A DNA stretch of 64,000 nucleotides from JADJTT01 sp049306275. GTDB taxonomy: Bacteria; Bacteroidota; Bacteroidia; Chitinophagales; Saprospiraceae. The position numbers were made by a program, and so were the translations under genes. The first letter of the stretch is position 1. The number at the start of each line of letters is the position of its first letter. This document shows, piece after piece, positions 44,003-52,887 of this stretch. The notes below the pieces were generated by a model. It saw only the letters and a list, made by a program, of their open reading frames with translations. It was not told the origin of the DNA and ran no database searches. The DNA is taken from NCBI GenBank assembly GCA_049306275.1, contig JBAQQB010000173.1:1-64000 (forward strand). Reading direction: 5' to 3'.

Positions 44003-45052
44003 ATGAGCAAAGCTGAAAAAATAAAATCCTTTGATCCCAGCGGTGTGGGTTTGCGGAATGGCCATTTCATAGGACTGCCTTTCGATGAATCGGACGCCGA
44101 GGTTGTGTTGTTGTCCGTGCCCTGGGACGTCACGGTTTCTTCCGGAGAAGGCACTTCCACCGGACCTGCCAACATCCTGGCTTGTTCGCCACAGCTGGAC
44201 CTTTTCGATCCCGACATCCCCGATGCCTGGAAGATCGGTCTTTTCATGCGGCCGTCTAACGAATACTGGTTGCGCAGGAACCAGGAATTGCGCCCGCTGT
44301 CCAAGCGCTACATCGATTTCCTGGAGGAAGGCGGCGATCCCGCCTCAGATAAGGAAATGTCGAAAATTCTCGACGAGATCAACCAGAGCTGCAAGAACCT
44401 CAAGGACTGGGTCTACCTGGAAACCCGCCAGTTGATGGAAGCCGGCAAGCTCGTGGGCATTGTCGGGGGCGAACACAGTGTGCCGCTGGGTTACCTGCAG
44501 GCCCTGGCGGAGCGCCACGGCAATTTTGGCATCCTCCAGATCGATGCACACATGGACCTCAGAGAAGCGTACGAAGGTTTTGCCTATTCTCATGCCTCCA
44601 TTTTTTTCAACGCGCTTCAAATACCTCAGATCACCCGGCTGGTCCAGGTGGGCATTCGCGACTACTGCGAGGCGGAGTGGTCGCTGGCGCAGGAGTCTGG
44701 TTCAAGGGTACATGTGTTTACAGACCAAAGCATTCGGGAAATGCAGTTCGAGGGTGCAACCTATCACGCGATTTGCAAGTCTGTCATCGCAAGCCTGCCC
44801 GAAAAGGTTTACGTAAGTTTTGACATTGATGGCCTGGAACCAAGCCTTTGCCCAAATACCGGTACGCCGGTGCCGGGAGGCCTGCAATTCCAGGAAGCGA
44901 TTTACCTCATCCGGCAACTTCGGCAGAGCGGCAAGACCATCATCGGCTTCGACCTTTGCGAAGTTGGAGGCGAAGGCAATGAGTGGGATGGAAACGTCGG
45001 GGCCAGGGTGTTGTACAAACTGGCCAACGCCTTGGGCAGCCAGAAAAACTAG
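44003..45052 (+). CDS. Agmatinase/arginase-family ureohydrolase
   Basis: 349 residues. Metal-binding motifs of ureohydrolases are complete: GGEHSVPLGY, IDAHMDLR and SFDIDGLEPS. The substrate loop TGTPVPGGLQFQEA and the end GFDLCEVGGEGNEWDGNVGA fit agmatinase-type members. It is divergent from the carboxynorspermidine dehydrogenase/decarboxylase pair with shared promoter region, so conversion of agmatine to putrescine for the same pathway is the best reading; formimidoylglutamase or arginase is the alternative. An insertion of about 60 residues after the first 75 (NQELRPLSKRYIDFLEEG) is found in Bacteroidota members. Its stop overlaps the convergent gene by 4 bp. Confidence 0.88.
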   Translation: MSKAEKIKSFDPSGVGLRNGHFIGLPFDESDAEVVLLSVPWDVTVSSGEGTSTGPANILACSPQLDLFDPDIPDAWKIGLFMRPSNEYWLRRNQELRPLSKRYIDFLEEGGDPASDKEMSKILDEINQSCKNLKDWVYLETRQLMEAGKLVGIVGGEHSVPLGYLQALAERHGNFGILQIDAHMDLREAYEGFAYSHASIFFNALQIPQITRLVQVGIRDYCEAEWSLAQESGSRVHVFTDQSIREMQFEGATYHAICKSVIASLPEKVYVSFDIDGLEPSLCPNTGTPVPGGLQFQEAIYLIRQLRQSGKTIIGFDLCEVGGEGNEWDGNVGARVLYKLANALGSQKN

Positions 45053-45522
45053 CGATAGGCAAACTCCAGCTTGCCAATCAGCATCAGTCCCTCGGCTTTC
45101 GACAGGGTATTGTCGAGTTCCAAGACCATATCGAGTTGGCCCTGGTGAAGGAAACGCAACAATTCTCCTTCGTTTGCCGGTTGGAGCGATACAGTTGCCT
45201 CGCCGGATGGAACCGCTGAGGACTGAGCGATCAGCGCCATTTGTCCGGCGGTATCGACCAGGAATAGCCTGAACGACCTGGCGAAACCCAGATCGGGAAA
45301 GTCGGGATTGCCGATTTCCGCCGCTTTCAGCCTGGCTGATGTGATTTTCCCGGCATCCGCCGGCAGGGCGATTTTCCGGATGGAACGGGATTGCACCAGG
45401 CCCGGCGCCAGCGGAGGATTGAGCGGGAAAAGCACATTTTCAACCAGATAACCCGATTCGGGAGGAGCAGCTGGATGGCTGCAGGAAAAAAATAATACCA
45501 GGAGAAAGACCGGCCAGCGCAT
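45049..45522 (-). CDS. Small lipoprotein, unknown
   Basis: A lipoprotein signal ends LFFSC, followed by SHPAAPPESG. The mature 143 residues are beta-prone: VENVLFPLNPPLAPGLVQSR, SFRLFLVDTAGQMALIAQSS, LDMVLELDNTLSKAEGLMLI. No family recognised. Its 3' end overlaps that of the agmatinase gene tail to tail by 4 bp. It stands alone on this strand. Confidence 0.7.
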   Translation of the reverse strand: MRWPVFLLVLFFSCSHPAAPPESGYLVENVLFPLNPPLAPGLVQSRSIRKIALPADAGKITSARLKAAEIGNPDFPDLGFARSFRLFLVDTAGQMALIAQSSAVPSGEATVSLQPANEGELLRFLHQGQLDMVLELDNTLSKAEGLMLIGKLEFAYR

Positions 45523-45586
45523 TTGATTAAAGTTTGCTCAAATTTCCTACATTCGCCACATAATTCACTAATTAATCCCCAAATTC

Positions 45587-46297
45587 ATGAAGATCACGTC
45601 TGTGTTCGCCATCGCAGCATTCTGCTTTGCTGCAACTTCTGCATTCGCGCAGGTATTTATGCCGCCTGCCGAAGGCTTTTCCCGCCAAAAAACCGCCTAT
45701 GTAACCATGGAAGACGGCAAGGAGTACGCCGGTACCCTGGAGCGCCTCCAGCGCAAAAAAGGCCTGATCTCGGCCGTCATCATCACCGACTCGGTGTCGG
45801 GCAAGCAAATGACGCTCAAACCTCAGGACGTCAAGTACATGTACCTTCCGCCTAGTGGTCTGGACAAACTGGCCCGCGGGCTGGATTTCCTGAACGACGC
45901 CACGAAATGGAACCGCGACGACCTCGACGCTACCCGCCTTCGGAAAGGCTATGTCTATTTCGAAAAATCTGAAGTGGAACTGAAAAAAGGCAAGCAAACA
46001 TTGCTCATGCAATTGCTCAACCCTTCATTCTCTGGCAAGGTGAAAGTTTACCACGATCCTTTCGCACAAGAAACGTCCTCCGTTGGGGTGGGCGGTATCA
46101 CTGTAGCCGGGGGTGAAGACAAGTCCTACTACGTAAAAACCGGCTCAGCCCCGGCGATCCGCCTCTACAAGAAAAACTACGAGAAAGAATTCAAGCGCCT
46201 CTTCGGCGACTGCAAAGCCGTAATGGACAAATACGGCAAGAAGATCAAGTGGTCGGAGATTGAGGCTACGGTTGCGGAGCATGCAGCTTGTGAGTAA
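45587..46297 (+). CDS. Secreted protein, unknown
   Basis: A signal peptide (FCFAATSAFAQ) is followed by VFMPPAEGFSRQKTAYVTME, DGKEYAGTLERLQRKKGLIS and SGKQMTLKPQDVKYMYLPPS. The first part with the DG-EY-G-L-R pattern resembles an SH3-like or Sm-like beta barrel, as in many Bacteroidota envelope proteins; the second half has YYVKTGSAPAIRLYKKNYEK and a C-terminal helix with a Cys near the end (HAACE). It stands alone and is followed by the inverted repeat at 46304-46366. No function assigned. Confidence 0.7.
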   Translation: MKITSVFAIAAFCFAATSAFAQVFMPPAEGFSRQKTAYVTMEDGKEYAGTLERLQRKKGLISAVIITDSVSGKQMTLKPQDVKYMYLPPSGLDKLARGLDFLNDATKWNRDDLDATRLRKGYVYFEKSEVELKKGKQTLLMQLLNPSFSGKVKVYHDPFAQETSSVGVGGITVAGGEDKSYYVKTGSAPAIRLYKKNYEKEFKRLFGDCKAVMDKYGKKIKWSEIEATVAEHAACE

Positions 46298-46303
46298 GCG
46301 ATG

Positions 46304-46366
46304 AGTTGAGAGTTGAGAGTTTAAAGTGTAGAAGGAAACTCCACTCTAAACTCTCACCTCTCAACT
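46304..46366. repeat. 25-bp inverted repeat with GAGAGTT words
   Basis: AGTTGAGAGTTGAGAGTTTA (arm 46304-46328) pairs with 46342-46366 with two mismatches around a 13-base loop. It lies between two convergent genes and probably works as a bidirectional terminator. The word AGTTGAGAG is shared with the hairpin at 59590-59688. Confidence 0.8.
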
Positions 46367-46371
46367 AAAAA

Positions 46372-48123
46372 TTAAAATTCCCTGATCGCCCTGAACGTCC
46401 CATTCACCGTATGGCTATTCCCCTGCGTATCCTGGAACGTACCGGAGAAATTCCCTTTTACCACATCGCCTTGGGAAGCGCCGTATTGGATGACATCAAC
46501 GGTGATCGCATCCGGGTTTTGAGCCTGGATGTTGAGCAAAGTATTCAGCCAGAGGCTGAAGCTTTGGGCCGGGTAACTACCTGCAGCGGCTGCGTCGACC
46601 GTCAAACTGAACCAGCCCGATTGATTCGTTCCGGAGCCCACCACGGTGAAGGAAGTGGCTGGCAGGGAGTCATAGACTGACACGAATTCCGTGAAAATAT
46701 AATCCGCCCCGTTGAGGTTGAACTCGATGTATTCCTCCAGTTCGTTTTCACAGGCCTCGATCTGCCCCATGTCAACCACCGGCGCACCTGGAAATACGAT
46801 TTCATCGCTGGACACCAGATTATCCAAATCGACCCCAACTGCTATCAAGTCGCCGCCGTTGCATACTGAAAGCATGCCTTCGAAGTTACCTTCTGCATCC
46901 GGGAAAAAGATGTACTGCGCGTTATTGGAGGTAATCACTTTTACATAACCATCCGTCACCGGAGCGCCATCACAATCCACCAGCGTGCCGCTAACCTGGA
47001 CATTGGTGTTGGAGAAAGAGCCAGCTGTGAGGATAATGGGATCCAGCGTCACGTTGGCAGAAAATGGCCCGATATTCTCCGAATAAACCACATTGTTGCA
47101 CAGGTCAACTACTTCGAGCAATAATGCCTCGTCTTTGGGTACCAATCCGGAAAACACACCGGTGCTATCCGTATAGCCGTAGCCCGTAATTGAGCCGCTG
47201 ATTACCGTAATCCGGACAGAAATGCCTTCCATGGGCGTATTCAAATCCTGATAGAACAGGCTGCCGCTCAGGTTCACCAAAGGATAGGGATAATCGCAGT
47301 TCCAGAAGGAAAAATGCGCCACTTCGCCGGTGTAGTAGCCGTTTTCCAGGGTAGCTTCGCCCTCTTCCATCCAGATGCCGATATTTTCATCGTAGTGCCA
47401 GAGCGGGATGCTGGCGGGGGCATTGCTTTGCAGAGAAGCAGGCACTTTTACGGAAATCTCAGCGGGTTTGCCTTGTGCCAGTTGCAGGGCTTGTCCCTGG
47501 CTGCCGGTCAGCTCCACGCCGATCATGCCGTAGGTGCCGAGCACAACCAGGCCGTCGTCTTCACTGAAGCCCGTCAGGTTGCCCGGCATGCGCTGATCCA
47601 GATCGGAAGCAGTCGGGTCGATGTACTGAATGGCTACTTGCACCGTGCCGTTGTAGGGCTGGCCGTTCTCATCCACGATGCCATCGGCCTGGAAATCGAT
47701 GGCCACTTGCCCGGGCAGCTCTACCCTGCCGCCGGCGGTGGCGGCAAAGCTGCCGGTGTTGTCCTTTTTGAGCAGCATGATCCGGACGAAGCGCTCAGGC
47801 TCAGTCTTGGGCTGGAAGGTACGCGAGCCGGTGAAGTAACCGGCTTTGGTGACCTTCACCTGGGCCAGGTTTTCGCGGACCTGGGCGCCCTGGATCCGGA
47901 ACACCCCGTTTTCGTCGGTAGTTGTGGATTGATTGCCGAAGGTCACATAGGCATCGGGTACGGCGTGGCCTTGTTCATCGGTGACAAGGCCGGAGGCGGA
48001 GGCGGCGGCCAATGCGCCGAGCTCCAGTTCTTTTGGGGTATCGTCTACCGGAGGCAGGTTTTCCTTTTGGCAGCCGAAGAAGGAAAAAACGGCGAGCGAA
48101 AGCAACAACAGGAATTTCTTCAT
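46372..48123 (-). CDS. Lipoprotein with carboxypeptidase-regulatory-like domains
   Basis: The start at 48123 gives a lipoprotein signal (VFSFFGC then QKENLPPVDD); the frame upstream adds 15 residues without a signal. Residues about 40-115 are a CarboxypepD_reg-like domain (GLVTDEQGHAVPDAYVTFGN, TDENGVFRIQGAQV). A long beta-rich middle follows with LPGQVAIDFQADGIVDENGQ and VAHFSFWNCDYPYPLVNLSG. A second and third similar domain start near SGSLFYQDLNTPMEGISVRI and VSGTLVDCDGAPVTDGYVKV. The C-terminus (GNFSGTFQDTQGN) is a small beta domain. Such multi-Ig lipoproteins are usually surface exposed; ligand unknown. Confidence 0.8.
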   Translation of the reverse strand: MKKFLLLLSLAVFSFFGCQKENLPPVDDTPKELELGALAAASASGLVTDEQGHAVPDAYVTFGNQSTTTDENGVFRIQGAQVRENLAQVKVTKAGYFTGSRTFQPKTEPERFVRIMLLKKDNTGSFAATAGGRVELPGQVAIDFQADGIVDENGQPYNGTVQVAIQYIDPTASDLDQRMPGNLTGFSEDDGLVVLGTYGMIGVELTGSQGQALQLAQGKPAEISVKVPASLQSNAPASIPLWHYDENIGIWMEEGEATLENGYYTGEVAHFSFWNCDYPYPLVNLSGSLFYQDLNTPMEGISVRITVISGSITGYGYTDSTGVFSGLVPKDEALLLEVVDLCNNVVYSENIGPFSANVTLDPIILTAGSFSNTNVQVSGTLVDCDGAPVTDGYVKVITSNNAQYIFFPDAEGNFEGMLSVCNGGDLIAVGVDLDNLVSSDEIVFPGAPVVDMGQIEACENELEEYIEFNLNGADYIFTEFVSVYDSLPATSFTVVGSGTNQSGWFSLTVDAAAAGSYPAQSFSLWLNTLLNIQAQNPDAITVDVIQYGASQGDVVKGNFSGTFQDTQGNSHTVNGTFRAIREF

Positions 48124-48291
48124 GATCGGGGTTTTTGTTGATGGAAAATGATGAACACCCCGATACACGAATGAAAAGGAAAAAAGGTTGGGTTATTGAA
48201 AAAAAAATGACAAAAGTGAAAAACTCATTGTCAATAGCATTGTTGTAGGAGGTTGTAGTTATACTATCAATCACCCATTTGTTTGAACACC

Positions 48292-49923
48292 ATGAAAAAA
48301 TACCTGCAATCCGCAGGCGCTGACATACCCGCATCCGTAGTGGTATTGTTAGTTGCCATTCCCCTTTGCCTCGGCATTGCGCTTGGCTCCAATGCCCCCT
48401 TGTTCTCCGGCATCATTGCCGGCATTGCCGGCGGCATCGTAGTTGGTTTGTTAAGCGGCTCTCAGCTCAGCGTATCGGGGCCGGCAGCAGGTCTCACCGT
48501 AATCGTAGCCGGCGGCATTCTGAAATTGGAAATGTATGAAGCCTTTTTGATGGCGGTAGTTTTAGCCGGGGCGATGCAAATCCTCTTCGGCTACCTCAAA
48601 GCCGGTACAATCGGCGACTTCGTACCCAACTCAGTCATCAAAGGCATGCTGGCGGCAATCGGTTTGATCCTGATCCTGAAGCAATTACCTCACTTTGTGG
48701 GCTATGACGCCGACTTCGAAGGCGATGAAGCCTTTATCCAGCCCGACCAGCATAACACATTCTCCGAGCTATTTTACGCTTTCAATTACATGCAGCCGGG
48801 CGCAATCATCATCGCCTTAATTTCGCTGGGTATACTGCTGTTGTGGGAAACGAAGTTTTTCAAGGCAAAAAAGGCCTTCAAGCTCATTCCCGGCGCCTTG
48901 GTTGCGGTTGTCGCAGGTATCCTGCTCAACGAGGTATTCCGCTTCACCGTTCCCGGCTGGACGCTCGGCGCCGACCATCTTGTCGGTTTGCCCGTCGCCG
49001 ACTCGCCGGAGGCCTTCCTCTCCTTTTTCACCCATCCGGATTTTGCGGCCTTGGGAAATCCCGATGTGTGGACGGTAGCCCTGACCCTGGCCCTGGTAGC
49101 CAGCCTGGAAACCCTGCTCAGCATTGAAGCCGTCGACAAACTCGACCCGCTCAAACGGGCGACGCCCAATAACCGGGAACTCAAAGCCCAGGGCGTGGGA
49201 AACATCGTCTCCGGACTGTTAGGCGGCATACCGGTCACCTCGGTGATCGTTCGCAGCTCCGCTAACGTAACCGCCGGAGGCAAAACAAAGGTATCTGCCA
49301 TCAGCCACGGGGTTTTGATGCTGCTCTGCGTAACCCTGATCCCCAAGGTGATGAATCTCATTCCTCTCTCCGCTCTTGCCGCCATCCTGATATACGTAGG
49401 TTACAAACTGGCCAAGGTCTCTCTTTTCAAAGAGTTCTGGGCCAAGGGCTACGACCAATTCATCCCCTTCATTGTCACTATTCTCGCGATTCTCTTCACC
49501 GACCTGCTGGTGGGCATCGGCATCGGCATCATTGTAGCGCTCTTCTTCCTCGTGCGCAGCAACTTCCGCTCGGCCATCTTCGTGGTCAACGACGGCAACA
49601 ACTACATGGTGCGCTTCAGAAAAGATGTGAGCTTTCTCAACAAAGCCCTGGTTAAAAACCAGCTCGAAGCCATTCCCGAAAACGCCTACGTGATCATCGA
49701 CGCGGTGAGCGCCGACTTCATCGATCAGGATGTGTCGGACACCGTTAATGAGTTCCTCGCCCATGCCCACCTGAAAAACATCACCGTCGAGATCAAGAAG
49801 AGCGATTTTAAAAGAATGCACCTCAATATCAAGGCGCCCCAGATACTCCTCGATCCACCGAATGGAGATTCCGAAACTGAAACTGATTCCACCAATTCAC
49901 CAATTAAAACCGCAGAGGTATGA
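48292..49923 (+). CDS. SulP-family anion (probably bicarbonate) transporter
   Basis: ATG at 48292 is chosen over an upstream TTG because it opens with MKKYLQSAGADIPASVVVLL, the usual SulP start. About 12 membrane segments, with LSGSQLSVSGPAAGLTVIVA, NRELKAQGVGNIVSGLLGGI and TSVIVRSSANVTAGGKTKVS, the core SulP motifs. The C-terminal region (AYVIIDAVSADFIDQDVSDT) resembles a STAS domain. The next gene, a carbonic anhydrase, starts inside its stop codon (ATGA), so bicarbonate is the likely substrate; sulfate is the alternative. Confidence 0.9.
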   Translation: MKKYLQSAGADIPASVVVLLVAIPLCLGIALGSNAPLFSGIIAGIAGGIVVGLLSGSQLSVSGPAAGLTVIVAGGILKLEMYEAFLMAVVLAGAMQILFGYLKAGTIGDFVPNSVIKGMLAAIGLILILKQLPHFVGYDADFEGDEAFIQPDQHNTFSELFYAFNYMQPGAIIIALISLGILLLWETKFFKAKKAFKLIPGALVAVVAGILLNEVFRFTVPGWTLGADHLVGLPVADSPEAFLSFFTHPDFAALGNPDVWTVALTLALVASLETLLSIEAVDKLDPLKRATPNNRELKAQGVGNIVSGLLGGIPVTSVIVRSSANVTAGGKTKVSAISHGVLMLLCVTLIPKVMNLIPLSALAAILIYVGYKLAKVSLFKEFWAKGYDQFIPFIVTILAILFTDLLVGIGIGIIVALFFLVRSNFRSAIFVVNDGNNYMVRFRKDVSFLNKALVKNQLEAIPENAYVIIDAVSADFIDQDVSDTVNEFLAHAHLKNITVEIKKSDFKRMHLNIKAPQILLDPPNGDSETETDSTNSPIKTAEV

Positions 49924-50552
49924 AATCGTTTGAAAAACTATTGCTGGAGAATAAAGCCTGGGCCCAGGAGCGGGTGCACGACAATCCGGAGTACTTTAAA
50001 AGGTTGGAAAACCTGCAAACGCCGGAATTCCTCTGGATCGGATGCAGCGATTCCCGGGTGCCGGCCAACCAGATCACCGGAACGGAACCGGGAGAAATCT
50101 TCGTCCACCGCAACATCGCCAACATGGTCGTCCACACCGACCTCAACCTGCTGAGCGTGCTGGAATACGCGGTGGTTTACCTCAAAGTCAAACACATCAT
50201 CGTCTGCGGCCACTACGGCTGCGGGGGCGTCAAAGCGTCTATGAACTCCCATTCCTACGGCATCATCAACAAATGGCTGCGCAATATCAAAGACGTCTAC
50301 CGCATCCACAGGGAGGAGATCGATGTTCTGCAAGACGAAAACGCACGCGCCGACCGGCTGGTAGAACTGAACGTCAGGGAACAGGTGCTCAACCTGGCCA
50401 AGACCTCCATTGTTCAAAAGGCATGGCAGAACGAGCAACGCCCCGACCTCCACGGCTGGGTTTACGGCCTGAAAGACGGTATTCTCAAACCGGTCTTCCA
50501 CATGCCGGCCAGCTCGCGAATAGACCCACTGTACGAATTTGACAACCTGTGA
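49920..50552 (+). CDS. Beta-class carbonic anhydrase
   Basis: 210 residues. Zinc ligands are in WIGCSDSRVP (Cys and the Asp-Arg dyad) and VCGHYGCGGVKA (His and Cys). Other family blocks: PGEIFVHRNIANMV, LNLLSVLEYAVVYL and NEQRPDLHGWVYGLKDG. It interconverts carbon dioxide and bicarbonate in the cytoplasm. The 4-bp overlap with the SulP-type transporter gene suggests a coupled bicarbonate uptake and use unit. Confidence 0.95.
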   Translation: MKSFEKLLLENKAWAQERVHDNPEYFKRLENLQTPEFLWIGCSDSRVPANQITGTEPGEIFVHRNIANMVVHTDLNLLSVLEYAVVYLKVKHIIVCGHYGCGGVKASMNSHSYGIINKWLRNIKDVYRIHREEIDVLQDENARADRLVELNVREQVLNLAKTSIVQKAWQNEQRPDLHGWVYGLKDGILKPVFHMPASSRIDPLYEFDNL

Positions 50553-50564
50553 GAAAGATAAGCG

Positions 50565-51560
50565 TCAAGGCCTGACCGGGTACCTCAACCCGGTCGGGTA
50601 CAACCTCAGGATTCGCCCCAGGCGGTCTTTCATCAACAAAAGCTCAAACTCGTTGCCATACGAGCGATCAGGGGGCTGGACCTCATAGCCCAGCCGTTCC
50701 ATAACCTCGGGCATGCCTTCGACTGGCAGCTGATAGCGATCCTTGTAGGGCCCTCTCAGACGCATATGCTCCACGGCGTAGCGGATGCGATCCTGGTCTT
50801 CCTTATTCAGCTTCCCGAACCTCCCAACGCTGCCGGGCTGCAACCTGCCTTTTTCATTGTGCAGCCAGCCCTCCATTTTGACCTCCGCCTCTCCCTCTTC
50901 CGGAATGAGCAAAGAAGAATTCCACTCCAATCCGAGGAAGTAGAAAAGAACAGGGAGCGCAGATTCAGGATCGCGCACCCATTCTTCGTATTTAAGGCAG
51001 AAAAAACGCGGATCATCGAAGGCCTTCATCGCAAAAGCCGAGTTGACCAGGCAGGCGGCCGTGGCGTACCAGGGCGTATACCCCCTTGCCACCAGTGAGG
51101 CTATCGTGTCGTAGGGATCCCTGGCTGTAAAAATGACTTTTCCGCCAGGGAAGTATCTCAAAAAATGGTCAAAACATAGGGAGTTGGAAGGCGATTTCTC
51201 CACCCATTGCTTCGCTCCTTTCCGCTCCAATGGCTGGTAAAAATACTCGTCGGCGAAGGCGGGAAAGTCCGGGGCAGCACGAATGGCCTCATCGAGCGAA
51301 ACCTTCTCCCAACCGTAAAATGGATCCATCAGGTCGGCGCCGTTTCTGCGAAACCAACCCACCGACTTCAAGCCGCCCAGCGGGCTTGTCTTAACCAGGT
51401 ATTCCCTGCTGTACCGCCAGTCTGTGTAAAGTTTCGGATGAATGAAAAGATAGGTCTCCGGTCCGGCCAGCAAGTCTTTGTGCCGGTTGAGGATGTTGAC
51501 CAGAACAGAACTGCCCGTACTGGGCGGGCCGCCGATGAGAATACCTGCGCGCTTATCCAT
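50565..51560 (-). CDS. Sulfotransferase-family protein
   Basis: The start at 51560 (MDKRAGILIGGPPSTGSSVL) opens directly with the PAPS 5'-phosphosulfate loop. The 3'-phosphate site is visible in GKVIFTARDPYDTIASLVAR. Between them EYFYQPLERKGAKQWVEKSP holds the conserved K-P segment of the family. It overlaps the flippase gene by 8 bp and so belongs with the polysaccharide-type genes upstream; sulfation of an exported glycan or lipid is a reasonable guess. 331 residues is usual. No signal peptide, so it is cytoplasmic. Confidence 0.85.
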   Translation of the reverse strand: MDKRAGILIGGPPSTGSSVLVNILNRHKDLLAGPETYLFIHPKLYTDWRYSREYLVKTSPLGGLKSVGWFRRNGADLMDPFYGWEKVSLDEAIRAAPDFPAFADEYFYQPLERKGAKQWVEKSPSNSLCFDHFLRYFPGGKVIFTARDPYDTIASLVARGYTPWYATAACLVNSAFAMKAFDDPRFFCLKYEEWVRDPESALPVLFYFLGLEWNSSLLIPEEGEAEVKMEGWLHNEKGRLQPGSVGRFGKLNKEDQDRIRYAVEHMRLRGPYKDRYQLPVEGMPEVMERLGYEVQPPDRSYGNEFELLLMKDRLGRILRLYPTGLRYPVRP

Positions 51561-52884
51561 AGGTCCAATTGATGAGAAGGTAGACAATTGCCAAGGCAAA
51601 GGTATACAAAGCCCATGTTTTTACCGGTATGTACGATCCCGGAGCGATGCCCAAAACAAAATAGTTGTAGAGAATAAGGTTCAGCTTATTGACCAGAAAT
51701 GCGGCAACCGAGGCCATTGCGATGCCTTCCAGCCCCCAGATACGAACCCACCAAAGGCTCAGCCCGATATTGAGCGCCGTTTCCAGCAGGGCGCTGCCCA
51801 CCAGTACGAAGTTGCGCTGCCGGGCGATAATAGCGACCTGAGGCAGCAGAATCCGGCTGCTCAGGATCAGCAGGTAGATGTTGAATACCCTCGCAGAAAC
51901 GGCAAAATCCGCGTTATAGAAGAAGGGAAAAGCAAAGGGACTCAGCGCCATGAGCGCAGCGCTCAGGGGGAACAGCCAGTGCGACAGGCTGGCGGTGCGC
52001 CGCCTGATTTCCGCCATGCCTGCTTTCAGGTTGCGCGATGCCACGGGGATCAATCCCGTCACGATACCACCCACCAGCAACATGGTCAGCGGTAATTCCC
52101 GTGCGCCGAAGCGGAAGAGGGCAAACTGCCGCCCGTCTTCAAAATAGCCGGCCACGATCAGGCCATCGGTGTATTCCACGCTATTGCCCACCAGCACGTG
52201 CAGGGTCAGGGGCAACATGGCCCAGGCATAGGGCTTCAGAATACCCGGCTTCCACTCCCAGCGTCCATATTTAAGCGTCAAAACCAACAGCCAAATCCAT
52301 TTCAACAGAGCCCAGACCGCCAGGCCAATGAACGCAGCCTCTATCCCGAACCCAAGGTATACTGGCGCCAGGACGGCTGCCAATTGCAGCCCGAAAGCCA
52401 GCATCCCATAGCGGAGAATAAAAGGCGGCTTTTCCTGCAAGAGGTAAAACAGGTGTACCAGCTGCGAAGGCACATTGCCCAGGATAAACAGGCATAACCA
52501 CCACAGGTGAGGGATTTCGCCCGACTGGGCAAACCGTTCGCCTATCCAGCCGCCTGACATTACCAGGGCCAGCCCTGCCAATATGGCCAGCAGATTGAAT
52601 ACAGCAAAAGACTGAAACAGCAAAGAGCCCCTTTCCTCCGGCGATCCCAATTTCGGGAAAAGAGCGATCAGCGCATTCTGTCCCCCTCCCATCCAGAAAA
52701 ACGTCACGATATTGCCAAAGAACAACCAGGTTTCGTACAGGGAAATATCCGCAGTCGGTATGCCGCTCTTGGCCAACAGGATACCGATGAGCAGGGTGGC
52801 GCCAAAACGCATCAGGTTGAAAACCTGCAAGGCTTTCACCGCATCGGTCCTGAGTGATGATATGTAATGCCGCAGCGGTTTCAT
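51553..52884 (-). CDS. Polysaccharide flippase-like membrane protein (MOP superfamily)
   Basis: 443 residues with 12 or so hydrophobic helices. The N-terminal LMRFGATLLIGILLAKSG and WLFFGNIVTFFWMGGGQNAL and later FALFRFGARELPLTMLLVGG are typical of Wzx/MATE-like exporters. It is flanked by a sulfotransferase downstream (8-bp overlap) and an asparagine-synthase-like gene upstream (3-bp gap). The set suggests export of a modified glycan or small peptide conjugate. Substrate not visible. Confidence 0.8.
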   Translation of the reverse strand: MKPLRHYISSLRTDAVKALQVFNLMRFGATLLIGILLAKSGIPTADISLYETWLFFGNIVTFFWMGGGQNALIALFPKLGSPEERGSLLFQSFAVFNLLAILAGLALVMSGGWIGERFAQSGEIPHLWWLCLFILGNVPSQLVHLFYLLQEKPPFILRYGMLAFGLQLAAVLAPVYLGFGIEAAFIGLAVWALLKWIWLLVLTLKYGRWEWKPGILKPYAWAMLPLTLHVLVGNSVEYTDGLIVAGYFEDGRQFALFRFGARELPLTMLLVGGIVTGLIPVASRNLKAGMAEIRRRTASLSHWLFPLSAALMALSPFAFPFFYNADFAVSARVFNIYLLILSSRILLPQVAIIARQRNFVLVGSALLETALNIGLSLWWVRIWGLEGIAMASVAAFLVNKLNLILYNYFVLGIAPGSYIPVKTWALYTFALAIVYLLINWTYG

Positions 52885-52887
52885 TCT

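Noticed and set aside
43924..44304. Upstream extension of the carboxynorspermidine dehydrogenase to 530 residues
   Set aside because: The extra 127 residues overlap the divergent agmatinase gene; the family protein starts at MAHKVLIIGAGG.
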